A DNA stretch of 53,411 nucleotides. Origin: JBCCEV01 sp039030125 (GTDB lineage Bacteria; Pseudomonadota; Gammaproteobacteria; Ga0077536). The position numbers and the translations under genes are program-made. Numbering within the stretch: position 1 is the stretch's first letter; the number at the start of each line of letters is the position of its first letter. Below, in pieces: positions 35,449-42,098 of the stretch. The stretch spans positions 1 through 53,411 of the forward strand of contig JBCCEV010000002.1 in NCBI GenBank assembly GCA_039030125.1, written 5' to 3'. The notes beneath the pieces are model-generated. The model was not told the DNA's origin. It was given only the letters and a program-made list of their open reading frames with translations, and did not search any database.

Positions 35449-36426
35449 TCAGCCAAGCCGTACTCGAGGGTCAACCAGGGTGTAGGAGATATCCGTAAGT
35501 ATTAATCCGAGGATGTAGAGGACCGAGCCTAGAAAGACCATGGCGCGAACGATCGCAAAATCCTGCTGTTGGATGGCGTCGATGGTGTAGCTGCCAAGAC
35601 CCGGTATGGCGAAGAACGCTTCCAGAATGAGACTACCCATGAATAAGGCCGGCAGCACGATGACGACGCCGGTGAGGATCGGGATCAAAGCATTACGCAG
35701 AACGTGGCCATAAAGCACGACCCGCTCAGAAAGCCCTTTCGCTCGCGCGGTTCGCACGTAGTCTCGATTGATTTCTTCTAGGAAGAATGTCCTGTACAAA
35801 CGCGTACCGCCACCGAGACCGGCGAAGATCGAAACAATCACTGGCAAGACCAGAAATTTTACTGCATGCAGCCCGGTGTCGAATCCCGAAATGGGCGCGA
35901 GCTTTAAGATTTTCCCAATCAGAAACTGACCGCCGATGTAGTAGAACAGAGCTGAAATCGACATCAGCGCCACACAGGCGACCACCGCCCAGGTATCGAT
36001 ATAGGTCGCCCGGAAAAACGCAATCAGGAGCGCGATGCTGATCGTCAGCATCAAGCTGAAAAAGAAGATCGGGAGCGTCAGCGACAGGCTCGGCCACATA
36101 CGCTGCGAGATATCGTAGCCGATATCACGACCGCTATCGGATTGTCCAAAGTCGAAGACGAAAAGCTTCATCGTGTTTTCGAAAAAAATTGTATTGGTGA
36201 GCGCGGCCACGCCCGAAGATTGCGCGTCAAGCAACAAAGGCTTGTCGTAACCGCGTTCGGCTTTCCATTTTTCGATGGCTTCCTCGGTCACATGTTTATT
36301 ACCAAGATGTAGCCGCGCCATGTCATCTGGCGAATTGACGACAAAAAACAAAAAGAACGTAATCACGTTTACGCCTAGTAAGATTGGCAGGGCGTAGGCG
36401 ATCCGCCGGATGACGTAGGCCATCAT
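35449..36426 (-). CDS. yejB: Peptide ABC transporter permease (YejB/DppB-like)
   Basis: A 325-residue permease with the typical opening MMAYVIRRIAYALPILLGV and a final LTDISYTLVDPRVRLG tail, both standard for DppB/OppB/YejB proteins; about six membrane segments are visible and DYVRTARAKGLSERVV is the coupling motif. The start is taken at ATG 36426, where ATGATG overlaps the TGA stop of the binding-protein gene by four bases, implying translational coupling. The longer open frame to 36672 lies inside the binding-protein gene. It pairs with the YejE-like permease to form the membrane channel. Confidence 0.92.
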   Translation of the reverse strand: MMAYVIRRIAYALPILLGVNVITFFLFFVVNSPDDMARLHLGNKHVTEEAIEKWKAERGYDKPLLLDAQSSGVAALTNTIFFENTMKLFVFDFGQSDSGRDIGYDISQRMWPSLSLTLPIFFFSLMLTISIALLIAFFRATYIDTWAVVACVALMSISALFYYIGGQFLIGKILKLAPISGFDTGLHAVKFLVLPVIVSIFAGLGGGTRLYRTFFLEEINRDYVRTARAKGLSERVVLYGHVLRNALIPILTGVVIVLPALFMGSLILEAFFAIPGLGSYTIDAIQQQDFAIVRAMVFLGSVLYILGLILTDISYTLVDPRVRLG

Positions 36427-38606
36427 CGCGCCGCCGCCTCTTGTGAGGCCCGATAGGCTCTTATCGCCGGCACCAAACTGATAGCAAGGAAGGCAAGAGC
36501 AACCACAATGGGCCACAGGACGGGTTTGCTCCATTGCGCCTGTTTCTGGGTTCGCAGCTCGGGGTCGATGGTTTTGTACTTCAGCGTGTTGCGCGCCATG
36601 AGATTCGGCTTCGAGTTGCCATACCAGTTGTGGTAGAGACTGTAGCCGGTGGGATGCAGTCCCCAGGCCCACGGACTCTCCCGGCGCAGAATTTCCACCA
36701 TCTCGTCGATAACTTGCTGACGCTCGGCGCCGTTGGTCATGGATTTCATTTCAACAAAAAGCTCATCGAAGCGGGCGTTACGGAAGTTAACGGCGTTTTC
36801 GCCTTGCGAATCGATTTTCGCGTTGGGCCCATAGAGCAGGAACATGAAGTTCTCGGGATCGGGGTAGTCCGCGTTCCATCCCCAGATGAACATTTGGCCG
36901 GTGCCCTTGCGGATCTTCTCTTGAAAGCGGTTGTAATCGGTCGCCCGCACGACCAGCTCAATACCCAGCTTGTCGAACTGCTTGCGAAACCAGTTGAACG
37001 TCGCTTTGCTGCCCGCGCCGGAGGACACGGCTTCGAAATAAAGCACGAGCGGCTCACCGGTCGCCGCATTGCGCCCGTCGGGGTAGCCGGCTTCACGCAT
37101 CAACGCTCTGGCGTTTTCGATGGATTTTCGTTGTGGTGCCCCGTCCACCCAATCGTAGACGTAATGATTAATCCCAGCCTCGCCGTGCTGATGGCCGAAA
37201 ATTCCAGGCGGTAAAGGTCCCTGAGATGCGATGCCACGGCCATTTTGAAAGATAGAAATAAACTCTTCATAGTCGACCGCGATTGAGATTGCGCGTCTCA
37301 ATAGGCGTGCCGCTTGAGCATCGCCGCCGACGACCTCGTCCGCCATGTTGAAACCCATATAGAGGATTGAGGTCTTAACCGCGGTGGCGAGCTGAATGTC
37401 CTGCGCGACCATTTCGTCGGTAAGTTGAGCGTCACCTTCAAGTGAAAACTGGACAGCCTGATCAAAACTGTCGGAGACGATCCCGGAGGCATCGAAATAA
37501 CCCTGCAAAAATTTCTGCCACGCCGGAATAGCCTCTTTCTCCAAGCTGTAATAAGCACTATCGATAAACGGCATCGTTTTGCCCGCATCTTCAAGGAGCC
37601 CCCCCTCGCGATCGCCAGCCTCGCCCTGGGTGGGATAGGACTCCCCCCTGAAATTTGGATTGCGCTCCAAAATCATTCGGCGGTTTGGGTTGTTCTCGGT
37701 CAGCATGAATGGGCCGGTGCCAACCGGATACCAATCGAGCGTGATGTTGCGTTCTTTCATTCCAGGTTGGCTGTAGAAATAGTCTGCTTCCCAGGGAACT
37801 GGGGCAAAAAACGGCATGGCGAGCCAATATCGAAACTGCGGATACTTTTCGGTGATCGTGATCTCTAGGGTGTAGTCGTCGATGATCCGTGCCCCGGGGA
37901 AATCAAGCGTTCGCAGATCGAGCCACGCATCCTCAGATGATTCCTGGTCCAGTGTCCGCAGACGCTCACCTAATTCTTTGAGGCCCAATATGTATTTGCT
38001 CATTAGCCCGGCAATCGGCGAGTGCAGCCTTGGGTGCATGAGACGTTTAATCTGATAAACGTAATCGGCCGCCTTCAACTCCCGCGTCCCGGTGTGTTGG
38101 AAGTCTGCTAGTACCGCCCTTGTTTCAAGATCGCTTACATCGAGGTCGTGATAATGAAATTGCCCGGCGTCGCTTGTCGCAAAAGCCGGATGCGGTTGAA
38201 AAAGTATCCCCTTGCCAATCGTAATTCGGTAGACCGAGCGCGCAACATCCTGGGCATCGGCATCGTTCGCCAACGCCCTGCCCTCGGCATCGTAGAACAC
38301 CGGCTCGGGAACCTTGGACGCGGTTAAGGGGATGAGTTCGTAAGGGCGCTTCAGATAATGATATTGGACAAGCGGCTCGTAAACTTGCGCCGTGAATCTT
38401 GCCTCGTTCTCGCTGTAAGATGAAACGGGGTCAAGATGTTTAGGCCGCTCGGTAAACGAGCTATAGAGAATTTTCTTAGTGCTATCCGCGCTGGGGTAAG
38501 GGTTGTTCCAACCACTATCGCTGCAGGCGCCAAGCACGATAAGAAGGCTTAAGAGGCTTAAGCGCACGCGAGCTTTATCAACAGGGGTGCGCTGTTTGTA
38601 CATCAC
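36423..38606 (-). CDS. yejA: Peptide ABC transporter substrate-binding lipoprotein with C-terminal membrane segment
   Basis: A 727-residue family-5 extracellular solute-binding protein. The N-terminus is a lipoprotein signal with lipobox LGAC, and the body has typical features such as RPKHLDPVSSYSENEARF and LDWYPVGTGPFMLTENNPNRR. Unusually the last about 35 residues form a membrane helix (PVLWPIVVALAFLAISLVPA) followed by a positive tail, so both ends could be anchored. It is longer than E. coli YejA (about 600). The start is GTG 38606 or the adjoining ATG 38603. It is the first gene of the transporter operon, divergent from fabI. The ligand, presumably a peptide or peptide-like compound, is unknown. 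Confidence 0.88.
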   Translation of the reverse strand: MMYKQRTPVDKARVRLSLLSLLIVLGACSDSGWNNPYPSADSTKKILYSSFTERPKHLDPVSSYSENEARFTAQVYEPLVQYHYLKRPYELIPLTASKVPEPVFYDAEGRALANDADAQDVARSVYRITIGKGILFQPHPAFATSDAGQFHYHDLDVSDLETRAVLADFQHTGTRELKAADYVYQIKRLMHPRLHSPIAGLMSKYILGLKELGERLRTLDQESSEDAWLDLRTLDFPGARIIDDYTLEITITEKYPQFRYWLAMPFFAPVPWEADYFYSQPGMKERNITLDWYPVGTGPFMLTENNPNRRMILERNPNFRGESYPTQGEAGDREGGLLEDAGKTMPFIDSAYYSLEKEAIPAWQKFLQGYFDASGIVSDSFDQAVQFSLEGDAQLTDEMVAQDIQLATAVKTSILYMGFNMADEVVGGDAQAARLLRRAISIAVDYEEFISIFQNGRGIASQGPLPPGIFGHQHGEAGINHYVYDWVDGAPQRKSIENARALMREAGYPDGRNAATGEPLVLYFEAVSSGAGSKATFNWFRKQFDKLGIELVVRATDYNRFQEKIRKGTGQMFIWGWNADYPDPENFMFLLYGPNAKIDSQGENAVNFRNARFDELFVEMKSMTNGAERQQVIDEMVEILRRESPWAWGLHPTGYSLYHNWYGNSKPNLMARNTLKYKTIDPELRTQKQAQWSKPVLWPIVVALAFLAISLVPAIRAYRASQEAAAR

Positions 38607-38611
38607 TCGGG

Positions 38612-38639
38612 ATTATAAACCCGACCCAGACGCTGTACA
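38612..38639 (-). promoter_or_regulatory. Candidate sigma-70 promoter for the yejA-like operon
   Basis: On the minus strand TGTACA (38634-38639), a 16-base spacer and a perfect TATAAT (38612-38617) precede the binding-protein gene. Transcription from it would begin at about 38605, at or within the GTG/ATG start, so the message may be leaderless. The same A/T-rich patch reads TATAAA on the plus strand toward fabI. Confidence 0.5.
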
Positions 38640-38682
38640 CTCTGAAACCGATTTCAATACCGCTACCGAGGAAGAAACCACC

Positions 38683-39465
38683 ATGGGTATTCTCGCTGGG
38701 AAACGTGCCCTGATTGTTGGTGTGGCAAGCAACAAGTCGATTGCTTGGGGTGTCGCACAAGCCATGAGTCGGGAGGGTGCGGAACTCGCGTTTACCTATC
38801 AAAATGAGCGCTTGAGATCTCGCGTCGAGGACTTTGCCGCGGAGTGCGGCTCTGAAATCACAGTCCCTTGCGATGTGTCCAGCGACGAAGAAATTCAAAA
38901 TGTTTTTGAACACCTAGATAACTATTGGGATCATCTCGACATCCTGATCCACTCGGTCGCCTATGCGAACCGGGAAGAACTTCAGGGCGAATACATCGAC
39001 AACGTTAGCCGCGATGGGTTCCGCATCGCGCACGAAATTAGCTCCTATAGTTTCGCGGCCCTGGGCAGCGCCGCTCGCCCATTGATGCAAGGTCGCTCAG
39101 GCGCACTACTGACGCTCAGTTATCTCGGAGCGGTTCGCACCATGCCAAGCTATAACGTTATGGGCCTCGCTAAAGCGAGCCTGGAGGCGAACGTTCGCTA
39201 CATGGCCGGCAGCCTCGGCCCGGAGGGAATACGCGTTAATGCAATTTCGGCCGGCCCGATCCGCACCCTTGCGGCGTCTGGGGTGAAGGATCTGAGAAAG
39301 TTTCTGAACTACGTCGAAGGAGCAGCGCCGTTGCGTCGGAATGTCACCATCGAAGAAGTCGGCAACGTTGCGGCGTTCCTATGCTCCGACATGGCGTCCG
39401 CAGTGACCGGCGAAATCACCTATGTCGATTGTGGTTTCAATATTATGGGCATGGCCGACGTCTAA
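38683..39465 (+). CDS. fabI: Enoyl-[acyl-carrier-protein] reductase (NADH), FabI
   Basis: A 260-residue FabI, the last reductive step of fatty-acid elongation. Active-site residues Y147, Y157 and K164 lie in SYLGAVRTMPSYNVMGLAK, and the EGIRVNAISAGPIRTLAASG segment is nearly identical to the E. coli protein. The start ATG 38683 follows a GAGGAAG ribosome-binding site by about eight bases; the longer open frame to 38503 overlaps the divergent binding-protein gene. The segment HSVAYANREEL has alanine at the position of E. coli Gly93, a residue known for triclosan and diazaborine resistance changes, and is closer to Gram-positive FabI there. It is convergent with ppiD. Confidence 0.96.
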   Translation: MGILAGKRALIVGVASNKSIAWGVAQAMSREGAELAFTYQNERLRSRVEDFAAECGSEITVPCDVSSDEEIQNVFEHLDNYWDHLDILIHSVAYANREELQGEYIDNVSRDGFRIAHEISSYSFAALGSAARPLMQGRSGALLTLSYLGAVRTMPSYNVMGLAKASLEANVRYMAGSLGPEGIRVNAISAGPIRTLAASGVKDLRKFLNYVEGAAPLRRNVTIEEVGNVAAFLCSDMASAVTGEITYVDCGFNIMGMADV

Positions 39466-39486
39466 GCCGGGTAACCGCGGCACCAT

Positions 39487-41388
39487 CTACAACCGAGACG
39501 GAAATTCTTCCACAGCCGCGCTGTCACGAGCGGCCGCTACAAACTCAATCCAAGCGTTCGGAAAGCGCAAACGTTGCAGCATCCGTTTGAGTTCGTCGAT
39601 CTCAGCCTGGATGATGGCGATTTCATCGGGTTCGCGAACGTTGCCGACTTGCACAACCGCGTAGTCGCCGGTACCTAAGCTCAATCCGAGATACTCATAA
39701 CCATCGGTTCGTGGCGGAGCGGCAAAGGCCTTGCGCAGCACCGCCCGATTCACGTCAGTCGATTCGCGGCTCGCGCCCTCGACGAACTTCCAGTCCAGAT
39801 CTTGCTCGCTAACTAAAGCTTCCACCGCCGTACCTTCTAACAATCGATCGATCAGTGCCTGCCCCTGCTCAGCCGCGCGTTGTTCGCGAAGTTCAGCTCG
39901 CAGGCGCGAAGAAATTTCATCTGCAATCTCACTGGGCTGCGGAATGCGTGACGGTTGGTGTTCTACCACCCGTACGGCCACCAATTCACTGGTGCTGATC
40001 TCAATGGGCTCACTGTTCAAGCGCTCAATAAGAACCTCTGCGCTGAAAGCGACCGCGCCGACCTTCTCAGAGAACTGCTCCGATATTTGTTTTTCGGTCA
40101 ACGCCAGGGTGGTTTGCGCCTCAAGCCCCAAGGTTTCGGCGGCGCTTTGCAGCGAATCGGGAAACTCGTAAACCAACTCCGCAAAACGTTCCGCCCATTC
40201 GTAGTACAGGTCGTCTGCCAATGACCGTTTCAGCGCGTTTTCGACTTCCGTTTTAACGTCCTCGAAAGGTTTGATGCTGCCATCCTTAATGCCGCGCAAT
40301 TTCAGTAGATGGAACCCAAATTCGGTGCGCACAACCTCGCTAACTTGTTCGTCGCTGAGCTCGAACGCGGCCTGTTCGAATTCGGGCGCCATGACGCCGC
40401 GGGGGAAATAACCCGTCTCACCGCCATCGGCCTTGGTCCCAACGTCTTCTGAAAGTTCGCTCGCGAGCGCTTCGAAGTCTTCTCCCTCGAGAGCGCGGGC
40501 GCGAATAGTTCCAATTTCGACCAGTTTCGCAAGCACCTCGTCTTCGCTCGCATCTTGCTCAACGCGCACCAGAATGTGATTGACGTTGCGCTCTTCAGGT
40601 ATGTTGTAGGCGGCCTTGTTCTCGTCGTACCAGGCTTGGATTTGTTGCTCGTCGACTTCGACAGAAGCAATCAAATTATCAACGCTGAGCTCAAGATACT
40701 CGAGCTCAGCTTTCTCCTGGATCCGGAATTCCTCGCGGTGATCCTCGTAGTAGGCATCAATCTCCTCAGCGCTCGGGATCACATCGTCGATCGCAGTGGC
40801 GGGGATCACAGCGTAGCCAATATCTCGCGTTTGCAGTCGCAACTGCTGCAGCGCGATTGCTTCGGAACGTGTAATGAACTCACTGGCCGCAGTGCCGTTA
40901 CGGAGCTGGCTCATGGCCAAGTCTCCGCGCACGCGTTCTTCTAAGCCAATCTCGGAGGTGCCACTGATCCGCAGGTAGCGGTCGTAGAGCTCGCGCGAGA
41001 ATCGTCCGTCTTGCTGAAAGCCCGCTTCGGAGGTGATGGCCTGCGCGACCTGGTCATCGCTGATAACAATCAATGAATCGTCGACGAATCTCTTTAGGAC
41101 TTGCTCATTGACGACCTGATCGAGCGCTTCTTCTTTCGCTTGTTGAGTCGTCCAATCACGATCATTGAAGGCCTCTCCAAGTGCAGCCCGTAATTGATCG
41201 CGATAACGCCGGAACGCATCTTGATATTGTTCTAACTCAATGTCGTCGCCATTAACGGTGGCGACAACCACGCGCTGAGAGTCGGTGACGAACTCCTGAA
41301 CCCCAAACAGCGCAAAGGTGACACAAATCAGAAAGACGATAACGCCGACAATAATGCCTTGCGAACGGTCGCGGATGGTTTGAAGCAC
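39487..41388 (-). CDS. ppiD: Periplasmic folding chaperone PpiD (SurA-N/parvulin)
   Basis: A 633-residue inner-membrane-anchored periplasmic chaperone. A single membrane anchor at about 12-33 (IIVGVIVFLICVTFALFGVQ) is followed by a SurA-like N-terminal domain, one parvulin domain near 270-370 (VNHILVRVEQDASEDE through GYFPRGVMAPEFEQAAF and TEFGFHLLKL) and a C-terminal helical region. It assists folding of proteins emerging from the Sec translocon. The start is GTG at 41388, six bases after a GAGGTG ribosome-binding site. Its place downstream of hupB and the two tRNAs matches the usual gammaproteobacterial order. Confidence 0.93.
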   Translation of the reverse strand: MLQTIRDRSQGIIVGVIVFLICVTFALFGVQEFVTDSQRVVVATVNGDDIELEQYQDAFRRYRDQLRAALGEAFNDRDWTTQQAKEEALDQVVNEQVLKRFVDDSLIVISDDQVAQAITSEAGFQQDGRFSRELYDRYLRISGTSEIGLEERVRGDLAMSQLRNGTAASEFITRSEAIALQQLRLQTRDIGYAVIPATAIDDVIPSAEEIDAYYEDHREEFRIQEKAELEYLELSVDNLIASVEVDEQQIQAWYDENKAAYNIPEERNVNHILVRVEQDASEDEVLAKLVEIGTIRARALEGEDFEALASELSEDVGTKADGGETGYFPRGVMAPEFEQAAFELSDEQVSEVVRTEFGFHLLKLRGIKDGSIKPFEDVKTEVENALKRSLADDLYYEWAERFAELVYEFPDSLQSAAETLGLEAQTTLALTEKQISEQFSEKVGAVAFSAEVLIERLNSEPIEISTSELVAVRVVEHQPSRIPQPSEIADEISSRLRAELREQRAAEQGQALIDRLLEGTAVEALVSEQDLDWKFVEGASRESTDVNRAVLRKAFAAPPRTDGYEYLGLSLGTGDYAVVQVGNVREPDEIAIIQAEIDELKRMLQRLRFPNAWIEFVAAARDSAAVEEFPSRL

Positions 41389-41473
41389 CTAATGCACCTC
41401 GTTTAAATTCCGCCGAAGTTCACGGCCGAACATTCAGCGCATTAATGATTTTAGAAATGGCGTTTGTTTGAAA

Positions 41474-41550
41474 TGGCGGAGTGGACGGGACTCGAACCCG
41501 CGACCCCCGGCGTGACAGGCCGGTATTCTAACCAACTGAACTACCACTCC
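41474..41550 (-). tRNA. tRNA-Asp (GTC)
   Basis: A 77-base cloverleaf including encoded CCA. The acceptor stem pairs GGAGTGG (5' end at 41550) with CCACTCC, the discriminator is G, and the anticodon loop contains GTC within GCCTGTCACGC. The T arm reads GGTTCGAGTCC. It is 12 bases downstream of tRNA-Val and probably shares its transcript. Confidence 0.97.
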
Positions 41551-41562
41551 GGTGGTTGCCTC

Positions 41563-41638
41563 TGGTGGGTGCTGAGGGGATCGAACCCCCGACCTTCGCC
41601 TTGTAAGGGCGACGCTCTCCCAGCTGAGCTAAGCACCC
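41563..41638 (-). tRNA. tRNA-Val (TAC)
   Basis: A 76-base cloverleaf with encoded CCA. The acceptor stem is GGGTGCT with its complement, the D arm TAGCTCAGCTGGGAGAG is standard, the anticodon is TAC in CCTTACAAG, and the T arm is GGTTCGATCCC. It lies 38 bases after the hupB stop. Confidence 0.97.
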
Positions 41639-41639
41639 A

Positions 41640-41655
41640 GTCAATAAAGATTGAC
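41640..41655 (-). other. Short perfect hairpin between hupB and tRNA-Val
   Basis: GTCAAT and ATTGAC are separated by four bases, just before the tRNA 5' end and without a following T run. It is more likely a processing or spacing structure than a terminator. Confidence 0.35.
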
Positions 41656-41676
41656 AGTATGCCCCTGGGCGGCGCG

Positions 41677-41949
41677 CTAGTTTAAGGCATCCTTTAGGGC
41701 TTTGCCAGGTTTGAAACCAGGCGACTTGGAAGCCGCGATTTGGATCGTTTCGCCGGTGCGCGGGTTACGACCTGAGCGCGCAGCGCGCTCGCGAACATTG
41801 AAAGTACCGAACCCCACAAGGGTCACTTGGTCGCCGCGTTTTAACGCGGACGTGATGTTGTCCAGTACTGCATCGACGGCACTGGTTGCGCCTGCTTTGG
41901 AAAGATCCGCAGCTTCGGCAACGGCTTCGATGAGTTCAGCTTTGTTCAT
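41677..41949 (-). CDS. hupB: DNA-binding protein HU (beta-type)
   Basis: A 90-residue HU protein, complete and of standard length. It starts with MNKAELIEAVAEAADLSK and has the DNA-intercalating arm around GRNPRTGETIQIAASKSPGFK. HU compacts the nucleoid as a dimer and affects replication and transcription. A well-placed AAGGGGA ribosome-binding site precedes the ATG, and a near-consensus sigma-70 promoter lies about 90 bases upstream at 42037-42065, so it can be expressed independently of lon. Confidence 0.97.
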   Translation of the reverse strand: MNKAELIEAVAEAADLSKAGATSAVDAVLDNITSALKRGDQVTLVGFGTFNVRERAARSGRNPRTGETIQIAASKSPGFKPGKALKDALN

Positions 41950-41968
41950 GAGAGTCCCCTTTCTTTCA

Positions 41969-41994
41969 GTCCCGCGTCTTCCTATGCGCGGGAC
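41969..41994 (-). promoter_or_regulatory. Hairpin in the hupB leader
   Basis: GTCCCGCG and CGCGGGAC form a perfect 8-bp stem with a 10-base loop, ending 19 bases before the hupB start and just ahead of its ribosome-binding site. It lies downstream of the predicted promoter, so it would be part of the 5' leader and could influence message stability or translation. Confidence 0.5.
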
Positions 41995-42036
41995 GCCGGT
42001 TTTTCATTATCGGTGTGGCCGCAATACGACGGGTTA

Positions 42037-42065
42037 TCTATACCAACGGCCCTGAGCACCGTCAA
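42037..42065 (-). promoter_or_regulatory. Sigma-70 promoter of hupB
   Basis: On the minus strand TTGACG (42060-42065), a 17-base spacer and TATAGA (42037-42042) form a strong near-consensus promoter within the lon-hupB gap. Confidence 0.75.
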
Positions 42066-42069
42066 GGAA

Positions 42070-42088
42070 CTCCGCGGCAAACCGCGGC
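42070..42088 (-). terminator. Possible lon terminator hairpin
   Basis: Two CCGCGG blocks separated by four bases form a GC-rich hairpin 11 bases after the lon stop. The tail is not a clear T run, so termination is uncertain; the structure directly precedes the hupB -35 box. Confidence 0.3.
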
Positions 42089-42098
42089 TTGGGCACCG

